From Portunus trituberculatus (Eukaryota; Arthropoda; Malacostraca; Decapoda; Portunidae), in contig NC_059278.1 of NCBI RefSeq assembly GCF_017591435.1, positions 10,098,312-10,162,311 on the forward strand: DNA of 64,000 nucleotides. Direction: 5' to 3'. Below the pieces are notes generated by a model, which was not told the DNA's origin, did no database searches, and saw only the letters and a program-made list of their open reading frames with translations. Positions 42,776 through 54,859 of the stretch are shown piece after piece; the stretch's first letter is position 1, and each line of letters opens with the position of its first letter. The position numbers were made by a program, and so were the translations under genes.

Positions 42776-45700
42776 TGATTGATCCATTTATTGTTTAATT
42801 AATAAATAATTACAACAAAGGAGGAGGATGGGCCTTGCCACCCACCCCCTGGGCAAAGACTTAAAGTTAAAGTATCATAAAAATAACTCTGGACAGTATA
42901 CACAACAAGAATACAAGTATTTCAATAAATAAATACACATATTGCACACCTTATTGCCTAAGACATTCTACAGTCTGGGAGCAAACTGAGGATATTCCCT
43001 GAGTATTTCCCTGAGGGTGGCAGAGTCTAGGAGATGGTCAATGAGGCTGTACAAGTCATGCTGACCTTGTGGCCTAAATTTAGCAATGAGAGGACATTCC
43101 ATGATATAGTGACGCAGAGTGTGTCCCCTTGGTGCAGCACACAGCACACACCAGGAGAAGCACTGACTTCCCAAAAGTATTTGTAGCCTAATCTGAGCCT
43201 CATTGCAACCCTGTCATTTGATGCAGTGTGTCTCCCTGTAGGTGTAAGCACAGCTCTGGGAGACACGTGCATAGTGAAGACTAGTGCTACTGCCCCTATG
43301 GCAACAAAGCTCCAACTGATCACTAATGCTACTTTGTACAAAGTCCTTAATGCTACTCTTAACATAACCCAGAGTGTACTCAGTGCCAGGGTCCACTGTG
43401 TCATCTTGTAGGGCACACTGAGCAAGGTGGTCTGACTTTTTCATTTAGCGGGATACCCACATGAGAGGGTATCCAGATGAAATGGACCATGGCACCAGCA
43501 CCTTCTAGGGCGTGGATGAGATCAAGACACTTATTAACTAGATCACAGTCCATGGGGGAGGTGGATTGAAGGGCGTACAATGCAGCCTGACTGTCAATAA
43601 AGAAATATACATTCTTATGGAGAGGCGCCACAATGTGGAGCGCCTCCAGTACAGCATACAGTTCTGCTCTAGTGGAAGACATGGGTGCAGGGAGCCGCCT
43701 GGAAACCTCAGTGTCAGTGTAGAGACTGGCAGAGATGTAGTCACGGATGAACAGCCCACATCCAGACCTGCTGCCATTGACTGACCCATCACAATAAACA
43801 TGAATAGCCTGAACGTGTGGGTACTTGGACAATTTAGTCATGAACATGTCTTGCAGCACATGAGGGAGCCAGTCCCTCTTGGGCTGATGCAGTGAGTGAA
43901 TATCAACACTGACACGGTGAGGGTTCCAGGCGGGTTGCAGCGGTGACATAACAACGTTAATACAAGCCTCGGCTACACCTACACTTGTCAGTACTCCCAA
44001 GATCTTCCTGAGGTATGGTGTTGTAGGAGTGCGAGGATCATGATACAGGGGGTCAGTGATCCCTTTAGAGAGTCAGAGCCCGTGCATAGCATCCGACTAA
44101 TTGTGCGACAAGTAATTTCCTGTACCCTACACATAATACTCGGCAGGTGCAGTTCAGCTCTGAGGACTTCAATCCGTGCAGTCCTGGGGCATCCCAAGAT
44201 TATCCACATGGCTTCATTCTGTACAAGCTCCAGGGAACGGAGTTGAGTGGCACTAAACTGTATTAAAACAGGGGCGGCATAATCAATAAGGGACTGTATG
44301 ACAGATATATAGAACATTCTTAGGACTGGAATGCCTGCCCCCAGGCCCCTGTTGGCTAGCAGCCGAAGTGGTGCTAGCCGTGGCAGACAGAGGTCTCAAA
44401 CATAGTGGACGGCTTGAAGAGACTTCCTAAAGCTCATCTGAACACCCAGGTACTTGTGTATATGAACTCTAGGGATGGGAATGTTATTTACAGTGGGCAG
44501 CCGAGAGACCTTCCCTTTAGCTTGAAATTTTGTTTTACATTCATTAATCACTAGTCCCATTTGGACACACAACGCTGCCAGTTGTGACAAAGCAACCTGG
44601 AGAATCCTGGGTGTGGGGCATTGGAGGAGTATGTCATCAGCATAGATGAGGACCTGGGTGCCCTGCGGAAAGGAACAGCACGCAATTTTGTCCATTAAAA
44701 CATTGAAAAGCATTGGACTAAGGACTCCACCCTGTGGTGTTCCAAGCTCAAAACTTCCTCAGAGGAGACTACACCTTGAAACCAAACCTGTGCTGTTCCA
44801 TTGTACAAATAGTCCCTGATCCATCCTAATAATCTACCTTTGACACCTTTGAGAATGAGTTCCTCCATAATAACATCTTTGTTGGCCCTGTCGAAGGCAC
44901 CCTTGAGATCAACGAAAGCTCTGCAGGTAGCATCCTTATTTATAAGACACTCAACAAAACAGTGACTTGTAGAGTGACCTTTTAGGAAGCCATGTACATT
45001 ACCAGAGAGTACATGGCCCACCTTGTGTATAAGTCTGTTCAATATTACCTGTTCCATCATCTTACACAGACAGCTGGTGAGAGAAATAGGGCGAAAGGTG
45101 CCATCACCTTCGGGTATTGGGATGACGATGGCTGTTTTCCAAGAGTGGGGAAGCTTGCCTGCAGTGAAAGACATGTTAAATAAATCCAAGATGGGGTTGT
45201 CTACCTTTACCTCCAGGAGAGCATTGAGGATATCATAGGTGATGCCATCCTTGCCAGGAGCTGTTGACTTGCCCAACTTGACTGCTGAGAGGAGTTTGTC
45301 ATGCGTGATAGGCACATAGGTGTCATCCAGCAGAGGAACTCTGTGGCAAAGCAACTCCATCCTTTGTGGTCTTTGCTGATCAAGCGCCTCCTGGTGTTCC
45401 ACAGGAAGGCCAGAGAAGGATGAGGCTTCGTTCCACTGCAAGACGAGTTCTCGTGCCCTGCCTGCAGGATCAGGGTCACACACCTGCCGTCTGGACTTGC
45501 CCCAGATGCTGTTGACATGGTGCCACACCTCCCGGAGGGACTGAGTCCTGTGCAGCTTGTCCAGGAAGGAGACCCAGTACTTCTTCCTTTCCTGCTGCTG
45601 CAGATCCGTGAGGTGTTGAGCCATGGTAACCATGGCATCCCGTGACTCTGTGTCTGCTGGGTTGAGCTGCCAACGTCTCTGGTAGGCAGCGAGCATCTGT

Positions 45701-46107
45701 TGGCAGTTCAGAATGACAGGGTCGGTAGTCGCGATGAATCCCTTGATGGTGTGCAGGAGTCCGTCGTACAGTGCCTCTGCATCAGCAAAGGAGCCCTTCA
45801 CGGCAGTGTACCATGCCACCACATGGACGACGAGGTCCGTCATCCTGGATGGTGGCACCGTCAAGCGCTTCCTGGGCACTGCCGGGGTGGACTGCACCGG
45901 GAGGGTCGTCTCCAGGGCGAAGTGGTCGCTCAGCAATGACCTGACAAGATAAGTTTGGGCAGTTGGCATATTGATGAGGGCTACATAATCAAGTCTGCCT
46001 CCTTGAACATGTGTGGGTGTGTGGTCCCCAGTAAGTACAGCTGTATCTGTGGTGTCAAGGAAAGCCTTCCAGCGCACACCATTGGCATTGGTGGTGAGGT
46101 GGCTGAG
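42772..46107 (-). mobile_element. I-superfamily LINE with RNase H, nested in LINE-C
   Basis: On the minus strand the element runs from an AP-endonuclease remnant (GGRLDYVALINMP, LLSDHFALE; about 46000-45900) into a reverse transcriptase. RT motifs are KSTAPGKDGITYDIL, FRPISLTSCLCKMMEQ, HGFLKGHSTSHC, FVDLKGAFDRAN and IYADDILLQ. An RNase H domain follows (IHVYCDGSVNGSRSGCGLF, STRAELYAVLEAL, FFIDSQAALYAL, VHFIWIPSHVGI; 43840-43440). Last comes a zinc motif CVLCAAPRGHTLRHYIMEC (about 43145-43080). RNase H is typical of the I superfamily. Frameshifts lie near 44700, 44390, 43990 and 43400. It is 5'-truncated, and its 3' tail is ATCA repeats (42770-42783). Confidence 0.87.
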
Positions 46108-46520
46108 CAAAAGAGTACCTTGGAATGGTATAGAGAGAAAGAGGCCCCAATGTATGAAAATTGGTATGATGGAAGCCTGGGTGGGGACCTTCTCTTCCGA
46201 GCTAGGGCACAGTGCATGATGTGAATGCAAGGAATTATAGATGGTCTGAGTCCTGCAGCAAAGTGTGCCAGATGTGTGACATGGGAGAGGATGAGACGGT
46301 AGAGCATGTGGTGCTGGAGTGTGTGAAGTATGCCAGAGACAGGTATGAGATGATGCAAGTGGTGCTGAGGGAGCTGGGACATGACAGAGTGGAGATGACA
46401 GGAAGGGAATGGATGGTGGAGCTGCTGGGACTCTGTAGGGAGACTAATGAAAGGATGATTGAGGCTGTGAAAGAGTTCCTGGAGAGAATGTGGCGTGCTA
46501 GATGCAGGAACTAGTGGTGT
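46108..46520 (+). mobile_element. LINE-C C-terminal fragment, right part
   Basis: The frame encodes LEWYREKEAPMYENWYDGSL and LLFRARAQCM. It then shifts to VNARNYRWSESCSKVCQMCD, followed by ETVEHVVLECVKYARDRYEM, ending FLERMWRARC near the stop at 46512. The CxxC..H..C pattern is a zinc motif common at LINE ORF2 C-termini. A non-coding 3' end follows to about 46650. Confidence 0.77.
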
Positions 46521-46649
46521 GAAAGATGGTGATTGCCCTCTTTGTTGTTTGTGTTTTTTTCGTATCTTCCCTACAGGCGCTGCCGATGCAAAGGCCTGAT
46601 GCAGAAGAAATTCTTGTCACCTGTAGCATAAAGATCAAGATCAAGATAA

Positions 46650-47238
46650 TTGTTTACATTGTTTACGGGAGAGGACAAGACGGTGGAGCATGTGATGTTG
46701 GAGTGTGTGAAGTATGCCAGAGACAGGTATGAGATGATGCAAGTGGTGTTGACTGAGTTAGGGCATAATAGGAACGAAAGAGTGGAAAAGACGGGGAGGG
46801 AGTGGATGGTGGTGCTGCTGGGACTGAGTAGAGAAACGAATGAAAGGATGATTGAGGTGGTGAAGGAGTTTCTGGAGAGAATGTGGCGTGCCAGATATAC
46901 AGATGGTTAGAGCAAAGAACCCTGTTTCCTTTTTCTTCTTTTTTTTTCCCTTTCTTTTCTGTGTGCCTTTTTTTTTGTTGTCTACAAGAGCTGCCGATCT
47001 AAAGGCCCGGCTCAGGAGTGATCCCGAGTCGCCTGTAGTATTAAGATCACATGTCGGCTGGAGCTGGAGGAAGCAAGCGTGGACCTGCACGGCCCCTACA
47101 AAACCCCATGAAGAAGCAAGCGTGGAACTGGTTGGTTTGTCTGGGTCTATCGAAAGTCAGCCTAAAACAATGGCATATGCCTATAATACGAGATTGAGGA
47201 TCAAGGATGAGGACTTGCAGGAAGTATCAGTTCACTAA
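46650..47238 (+). mobile_element. LINE-C 3' end, second tandem copy
   Basis: KTVEHVMLECVKYARDRYEM, then EWMVVLLGLSRETNERMI and FLERMWRARYTDG repeat the end of the neighbouring fragment at 46290-46510 with moderate divergence. The downstream GCTGCCGAT..AAAGGCC segment also repeats (46576 and 46991). It is 5'-truncated. Confidence 0.75.
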
Positions 47239-47320
47239 TTGATTGATACATTTATTGTTGAATTAATAAATAAATACAACAAAGGCGGAGGAGTTCTGGA
47301 GGAGGACTGGAAGGCTCAAT
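47239..47320 (-). mobile_element. 3' end stub of an I-type LINE
   Basis: TTGATTGATACATTTATTGT and the following TTAATAAATAAATACAACAA match the left end of the nested I-type LINE (42773-42820) closely. It is a very short 5'-truncated copy in the same orientation. Confidence 0.62.
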
Positions 47321-47467
47321 AAGGCATATCTATGTGGCAATTGTGAGGGTAAAGTGATGGTATTACTCCAGTTTCACCACAATCAGCTACGTGTTTTTTA
47401 CCCACCTCAAGAGATAGAGCTCCTCATTACAAGTAATTTGAACCCCATATATACTAGGTGCAACCTT

Positions 47468-47530
47468 TTAGGTTAGGTAGGTTAGGTTAGTTTTAGTTAG
47501 GTTAGGTTAGGTTAGATTAGATTAGATTAA
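47468..47530. repeat. Telomere-like (TTAGG)n patch
   Basis: Repeated GGTTA/TTAGG units (TAGGTTAGGTAGGTTAGGTT and further copies) decay into TTAGA units. (TTAGG)n is the ancestral arthropod telomere repeat. The patch is only about 60 bp and imperfect. Confidence 0.7.
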
Positions 47531-47543
47531 ATAATGTTCTTCT

Positions 47544-47729
47544 CTGGACGAAACTAATTTTTTTCTGGTAGATTTTGGCTTGTTTTTAATTAATTTACCA
47601 GTTGTTTTTTTATGCAAATCATAATGTTTCGGGGCTGTAAAAAAAAAATTGGTTGATATGCACCAAAAACAAGTGGTATTTTAATTAAAAGCAAGCCGAA
47701 ATCTATCAGAAAAAATTAGTTTCGTCCAG
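47544..47729. mobile_element. Palindromic foldback/MITE-like element
   Basis: The left arm (47544-47593) starts CTGGACGAAACTAATTTTTT. The reverse complement of the right arm (to 47729) also starts CTGGACGAAACTAATTTTTT. The arms match for about 50 bp with few differences around an 80-bp centre. No coding capacity and no clear target duplication are visible. Confidence 0.75.
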
Positions 47730-47809
47730 AAAGGACAAGGTGGTGAAACTCTGGAGGTTTACTAAAGTGAGGAGGCAGAAGGAGGTTTGTTTGGTGTGCA
47801 ATCACTGGG

Positions 47810-47910
47810 TAGAGGAGGGAGGAGGGCACTGTCCCCGAGATGCCGTCCCGCGTGCTTGACTCGATTCTCGGCTCCCACTTCGCAGCTCCTCCACCCAGCT
47901 GATTTGACGC
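47810..47910 (-). mobile_element. Inverted copy of a LINE-B 5' end
   Basis: Its reverse complement (GGCGTCAAATCAGCTGGGTG, GGAGGAGCTGCGAAG, CGGGGACAGTGCC) matches the start of the LINE at 48318-48412 in order. The two copies face apart across a GA-rich minisatellite. Confidence 0.75.
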
Positions 47911-47940
47911 CACATATATGAAGCCACGCTATTGGTCAGC

Positions 47941-47999
47941 GAGAGAGAGAAAGAGAGAATATGAAAACGAATGAGGAGAGAGAGAATATGAAAAGAATA

Positions 48000-48052
<53 letters not shown>

Positions 48053-48200
48053 AAACGAATAAGGAGAGTGAGAATATGAAAACGAATTAGGAGAGAGAGA
48101 GAGAGAATATGAAAACGAATAAGGAGAGTGATAATATGAAGACAAATAAGGAGAGAGAGAGAGAATATGATAAGGAGAGAGAGAGAGTGAGTATGGTAAC
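47941..48200. repeat. GA-rich minisatellite with GAATATGAAAACGAATAAGG units
   Basis: Units of about 20 bp (GAATATGAAAACGAATAAGG and variants) alternate with (GA)n runs, including a longer GA tract at 48001-48050. It lies between two oppositely oriented LINE-B 5' ends. Confidence 0.85.
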
Positions 48201-48309
48201 AAATAAGGCAGCATTTCTTAACCATTTTACTCTTGCGTGACCCTTCAAATACATGACATGTCTCAAGGAACCCATGTGCAAAAACAAAGTGATATACCAT
48301 ATATTTCTC

Positions 48310-51300
48310 ATTTAATGTGACGTCAAATCCGCTGGGTGGAGGAGCTGCGAAGGGGGAGCTGGGAATCGAGGCCAGTGCACGGGACGGTTTATCGGGGACA
48401 GTGCCAGTAGGAGGTGAGTGTACCAGGTGTGGTAATTGGAGACGCAAGGAATGTGAAGGGCTAACAGATAAGCAGAAAGAAACAAATAGACTAGTGAGAA
48501 TAGAAATAGCAATAGTGTAGGTGATAGTATAATTATAGGAACAATCAATATACAAGGTTTATCAAAGGTTAAAGCCAAAGAGTTAGAAGAGTTGGTGGGT
48601 GAGAATACCTTATTATGTCTATGTGAGACACAAAAGAAAGTTAAAGATGTAAACTTTTGTAGAAACATAAATGTTATAGAAGCAATGAGAGAAATTAAGG
48701 ATAGAAAAGGAGGAGGATTAATGTTCTTATACCAAAACAACAAAGGTAGCTATTGCTTTTAATAAAGTTAGTACAAAGTGCAGTGATATAGTATTTGTTA
48801 AGGGTAGCATTAAGGGATGGGAGGTTAAGATTATTGTAGTGTACTTTAGTGTAGATGATAAACTAAAGAATCACTATGAAACTGGAAATTGAGAAGATCA
48901 TAGAGAGTAATGCAGAAGATCCACTGCTTATAATCGGGGACTTCAATGGCCACGTAGGATTCAAAGGAACACAAAAGCTAGATGAAAATGGAAGTATGGG
49001 ATTAGAATAGATGGAGAAATATAAAATGATGATATCAATTGTGAGGGAGAATTCATATGGGCTAGAGACAACCAGAAAATTATAATAGATTATGCACTAG
49101 TTTCACAAAGTTTTTACAATAAATATCAACAAATGAAAATAGATGAAGAACAACAAGTAGTAGATATATCTGACCATAACCTTATTGAAATCTGACTGCA
49201 GGTTAGACAAGTAAGAGAAAGCTATAACAGGAATGAATAGAGATGCAGAGAATACTACAAAACAGACAAGAAATCATTAGTTCTATATAAAAATAAATTA
49301 GCGGAAAGTGTACAGAGTGAAGAGGTACAAAACATCAAAGATTTAGAGGTAAAAATATTTAAAGCAGCAAATAATACATTAAAATGTAAATACCGAAGAA
49401 AGAAAGTAGGAAATCAAAGCAAAGAGGAACCAGCTTGGTTCACAGAGGAAATAATAAAGATAGGAGAAAACTTAACAGGAAGTGTAGGAATGCAATTAGT
49501 GCAGAAGGTGAGCAGGGAAAAACATTATACATGGAACAAAAAGCAAAGGTACAGACATTAACTAGGAAAAAAAGGAACATCAATGAAGAAAAGAAAGTTA
49601 AAGAAATAAAGGAAGATAAAAGCCATGGCAAAAATACTGGGAAATATATAAGAATGTTAAAAGGAGAAAAAGATAAGGAAAAACACTGTCTGATAGATAA
49701 TGTATATAATAATGACAACAGGAAAATTGAAATGGACAAGGTAACCACAGAGATAGAAGATTATTGGAGCACAATATATTGGAAACAAAAATTATATAGA
49801 TAAAATATGGAATATTGAAAAAAGAGAGGAATACATACAGGAAAGAGTTTGAATTAATGATGAGTTTAACAGAGGCAGGTTATGTCAGGTAGTTGGCAGA
49901 GGACAGCAAGGAGTAAGAAGCATAGCACATGTAGAGAAATATAACAAATTAAAGAACACTTGGACATGGCTTTTCAGATAAAAGATCCCATATCATTGAT
50001 GGAAGAGGAAATAGTAAAGGAAGAAAATGTTTAAAGATGTTTTCAGAAAATGTTAACAAGTAAAGCTGCTGGTCCTGATGGAATAAAGCTGGAATTTTAT
50101 AAAGCTTTCTTAGAAAGTGAACTGTTGTTAAACACCTTAGTTTGTGCATTACAGCAAGTGGTACAGTCTGCTGAAGTCCCTGACATATGGAAAGAATCCA
50201 GCACAGTGATGATTCCTAAAGCTAGCAAACCAAAAATTAATGAATTTAGACCAATAGCTTTAACCAACATAGGGTACAAATTATTAATGGCTGTGTTTAG
50301 GATAGGTATAGAAGAACATATAGCGAGAAGTGGATGGGTTAAGGATAATCAGGCAGGATTTATGGAGGGAGGTAGAGTAGAAAATAACCTGTTAATACTC
50401 AGATATTGTGTAGAAAAATAATTTAAAAGTAAAAAATCTTTAATTGTCATAGCTATCAGAAGATTTTTCCGAAGCTTTTGACAGTATAAGAAGGGATTAT
50501 ATGATCAAAATTCTAATGGAATATCAAATAAATGAAAAAAATAATAGACCTAATAACTAAACTTTACACTGGAGACAAAACTAGAATAAGATTTGATAAA
50601 ACAAAAAATATAACAATACCAATTACAAGTGGCATCAGACAAGGATGTACAGGATCCACAACACTTTTCAAATTAATAACTCAAAATAATACAGAAATTA
50701 TAAAATCTAAATTTGGGCTTCAAAGATGACATTGTAAATGTAACATCCATATTATTTACAGATGATGGAATGTTGTTAGCAGGTAGTATAGAAGACGCAG
50801 AGATAGTAGTAGGACAGGGAGAGAATGTGGCCTGAAGATTAACAAACAAAAGAGCAATACATATTATCATTTTTAATATGAGATACAAGCCACAGGAAAT
50901 AGCAGAGATACAAGTAAAAAACAAGACAAAATATTTAAGAATAACAATAAATGATACCAAAAATCTCTTTAAAGTACATAAGCAGAATATGATGGAAAAG
51001 GCTGCTAGAATGACCAGTTTAACCTATTCGGTCATTGCGAGGTGTTGCTCCTGTTAATGATAGGGAAAACATATTGGAAAAGCATACTCTACCTTCCATT
51101 CTTTATGGTGCCAATATAAAAAAGACTACAAAGGAAGAAATAAAAAGATTACAAGGGATAGAAAATGGCGCAAATAGAAAAATGTTAGGTGCACCAAGCT
51201 ATAGCCAGAAAGTAGCAGTAAGAGGAGAGATAGGGTTATCAAGTATGAAAGCAAGAATAATGGGAGGACAACAAAACTATCTACAATACATATTGAGAGG

Positions 51301-51870
51301 TGAGGGCAATGCTCTGCAAGAAAGAGTAGTAGAAGATATGAGATTAGAAGGTAAACAGAGTAGGTGGATAAAAGGGTTAATGAAAGATAGGAAAACGGTA
51401 GGAATTAGAGGGGGAAATGTAACTAATGATGAAATAAGTCAGAAAATTAAGGAATGGGACACACAAATATGGAAACAAGAACTGCAAGAAAAAGTTAGTC
51501 TGAATATGTATAAGGAATGGAGAGAGAAGATTGGAGGTCAGGAAGAAATATGTGACAATAGAGAAGCATCAATTATATTATTGAAATGTAGAACTAATAA
51601 CCTCAATATTGGAGATAGAAAGAAATTTCAGAACCAATCAACAGATTGTGTCATGTGTGGAGCAAATAAAGAAGACTTTAATCGTTTCTTCCTATATTGA
51701 CCAGCCTACACCAAATGAAAGATTCAAACACTGCAATTGGCAGCGTCCTTACCCAGATAATGAAGAACACCTCATTGGTAAATTACTTTTTAAAAAATCT
51801 AGTATAGAAGAAAATAAAGAAATAATATATAATTTTTGGAAAATAAGAGAACATAAAGTAATTTAAACAA
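48310..51870 (+). mobile_element. LINE-B, APE/RT non-LTR retrotransposon
   Basis: A GC-rich 5' end (48318-48412) is followed by an AP-endonuclease (GTINIQGLSKVKAKELEELV, LCLCETQKK, LIIGDFNGHVG, YALVS..SDHNLIEI; 48535-49200). A linker and reverse transcriptase come next (SKAAGPDGIKLEFYKAFLES, STVMIPKASKPKINEFRPIA, DNQAGFMEGGRVENNLLILR, SGIRQGC, LFTDDGML; 50050-50800). A C-terminal region ends in CRTNNLNIGDRKKF and CVMCGANKEDF (about 51585-51680). Many frameshifts make it inactive. The clade was not assigned with confidence. Confidence 0.82.
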
Positions 51871-52447
51871 TAATTACAGCTACAGACTCAGACAAAACCC
51901 AAACCAAAAAAACACATCAGGAAGTGCCGATATCCAGGCTACACTTCCGCCTATCAATTGAACTGAAAAAATCAGTGAAGCCAGCGTGCTAGTGGTCCGT
52001 TGCTGTCCCTACCCCCCTTACACCTAAAACATTGCCAACCACCAATTGAAAATACATGGGAATGCCCAAGTTACACTACTTGTTTTCTGTTTTAAGTCCA
52101 TGTTTCAAGGCTACCTATCATATATGTGACCTTAGAAGACTCGTAATACTTGTGACAAACCATGATACGAAGATTTTGACGGTAAATCATACAACTTAGA
52201 CAATACAGTGTTTTGTAGCTTTGGTGGACTTTGGTGGACTTTGGTGAGAGGTGGGAAACTGTCTTTGGGGCAAATGTATGACTAGATCTAGTTATGCACA
52301 CATGTAAATGTACATGTGCATGTAGATGTAAACATGTGCATATACATGTGCACATAAATGAAGGATAAATAAATTGTGTATCAGTTGAAAGAATTGGCCT
52401 GAAGGTTGATTTTTATTGGTATAGCAATTATACTTAATTAACATGTC

Positions 52448-52540
<93 letters not shown>

Positions 52541-53256
52541 TATTTAGAATAATGTGTGATTTTGAGTCACTGTACATTGGTTGGAAAAGCATTACTAACT
52601 GGAACTTTACTTCACTATTTTGTTCCTTGTCATTCAGTAAATGAGAAAAGCAATGTTTTTGGTATAATTAATGGAAATGTCCTGCTGTATTTCTTTCAAT
52701 ATTGTAGTTATTTCATATTAACACTGTTAATAACAGGTCTACATGACATATTTAGGAAACTCTAATGTGGTTTACATAAGTTAAGCCATCAGCCCTTTCT
52801 TAGTTTTCCTCTAGTATTAAATAAAAAAAAGAAAGTAGGAATTTTCCATTGCTTAACAAGGGAGAGGGCAATATTTTGGGTGTAAGTTGCTATCGTAAGC
52901 TCCTCCCACTGCCTCATAAGCTCCGCCCACTGGCTTCACTTGTTTAGTACAGCGGGATAGCCGCTTATAATTACTGTCTTCAATCTAACCTTGGATAGAC
53001 CAGCTATATAGATATGGGTAAATTACGGCCTGCCAGAGGAATTCATGTGGCCTGACAAATGTTAGTAAATTTGAAAGAGGAAGACCAAATAGTATTGTGA
53101 GCGTTTAATTTTCTTCCCATAAGTGTGCACATGCGTGTGAGAATGTTTTTTTTCTTTAGAAGCCTTTAATTTTGTATTTCAAATATTAATGATTTTGGGT
53201 TAATATATGCGGCCCTATAAGTTTACCTGAAAAGTTTGCCTACCCCTGGGATAGAT
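51871..53256. other. Unassigned DNA with (CT)n tract
   Basis: No gene is supported. A TTTGGTGGACT unit is repeated three times (52218-52248) and TACATGTGCA-type alternating purine-pyrimidine sequence lies at 52290-52350. A long (CT)n tract is listed separately. Confidence 0.55.
52453..52537. repeat. (CT)n microsatellite
   Basis: A pure CT tract of about 85 bp. Confidence 0.96.
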
Positions 53257-53475
53257 GAACAAGAGGACATGCCAAGATCATGAAAAGTCAGTGTATGAGA
53301 AACATTAAGAAGTTCAGTTTTCTGTATCACGGTGGACATCTGGAATGGATTGAGCAATGATCGATATTATAACAACAGAAAATGTGCACAGATTTAAGGA
53401 AAAGTTAGATAAAATGTAGATATGGAGACAGGTCATTATATGAGCCCTGCTCAAATGGTATCTGGACAATTAAAT
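53257..53475 (+). mobile_element. CR1-type LINE, extreme 3' fragment
   Basis: Broken frames encode RNIKKFSF, VDIWNGL, ENVHRFKEKLDKM and CRYGDR, parallel to KKYSFPQRCVEVWNGL, HSFKGKLD and CRYGDG in the copy at 34345-36785. Confidence 0.7.
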
Positions 53476-53867
53476 CGATCGAGTGCACATGTACACCAAG
53501 TTAAGTGGCATACCAACTCAATCGAGTGTCAGCGCAGCCAATCTTTTTCCAAAGAAAAATTCCCCAGATTGATGGGAGAACGACACATACACACACACAT
53601 GCACATGATCATCATCTTATAATTTATTTTTCATGCATTATAGAATGCATAATTAATGTTATGTGCTACAAGCAGTGCACTTGTGTTAACTTACCTTTAA
53701 ATTGAGCCAGTTGTTTGAATATATTAGATCGATAATCAGTGAAATTTGATATGGGTAAACCATTTAACATAACGAGTTCAGGTTTTCTGTAATATTCTTA
53801 CTTGTTTTTCCATTCACTCCTTTTCTCCATTCCATTCTAGTTTTCACTACTAACCTATAGGGGATGA

Positions 53868-54000
53868 ATACAGCTTTATCTGGTGTAGTACTTTAAGGTA
53901 GTAGTACAGCTTTATCTGATGTACTACTTTAAGGTAGTTCAGCTTTATCTGATGTACCACTTTAAGGTAGTACAGCTTTATCTGATATACTACTTTAGTG
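53868..54000. repeat. Minisatellite, about four 33-bp units
   Basis: The unit TACAGCTTTATCTGATGTAC plus TACTTTAAGGTAG occurs about four times with small changes. Each has the GCTTTATCTG core and AAGGTAGT spacer. Flanks 53476-53867 and 54001-54109 hold no recognised gene. Confidence 0.88.
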
Positions 54001-54859
54001 CATTTGAAAACATGGGCTGATCTGGAGGGTGGCTACTTGGGCTCTTTATGAAAGGGAACATGTTTTGCATGTTTGAGTACTCTGACTAACTGAGATCCAT
54101 GATGGTGTATTTACCCAGTTGTATTGTACTGGATCTGAGCTAAAGCTCATTTGTCCTGTCTCCATATCTACAGTTGTTCAATTTCTCTTTAAATTTGCTC
54201 ACACTAACAGATGTAAGCACCTCCTCATTTTAACTATTCCAGAGTTTGATGCATTGATATGGGACACTATATTTCTTGATGTCACTGAGGCATTTACTCT
54301 TCTTAATCTTTTTTGTATGTTCTCTCATACATCTTGTTCCCTCATCCATGTGCATCTCCTAAACTTGTCTGTCTATCTTCTCCAAATATTTTACTAATTT
54401 GTACATTGCTATCAAATTTCCCCTTTCTCTTCTCTCTTCCAATGTTTTTCATCTCTTTCCTTCCTTCCGCTCTGGCAACATCTTTGATGCTGTCGTCTTT
54501 ATTCTAACCAATTTCCATATACATATTCTCTTTCTTATGGAGATCATATGATTGTAGCATACTCCAACTTGGGATGCATCATGGATGTAGACTAGTTGTT
54601 TTTTCATCATATCCATATACATGTAGATAAAAATAACTATAATTTTACTTAACATTCTATGTGTGGAACCAAAAATCCATCTTATATGTTTATTTGGTGA
54701 GACTGTGTTCTGAATAATCACTCCCAAATTATGTTCTTTATTGCTCTTCATTATCATATCTTCACTCATTTCAGAGTTCCATATATACACTGCTGGTGAG
54801 AGCAGAAGGCATGATACCTGTGACATCCTGTGAAGGAGATTAATGGCACAGAAAATATG

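Noticed and set aside
45700..46224. Plus-strand frames over the nested I-type LINE
   Set aside because: They are antisense to the RT/APE coding strand, except the part after 46108 that belongs to LINE-C.
54119..54507. Plus-strand ORFs of 64-92 codons
   Set aside because: They lie antisense to the CR1 3' coding region and have pyrimidine-biased composition.
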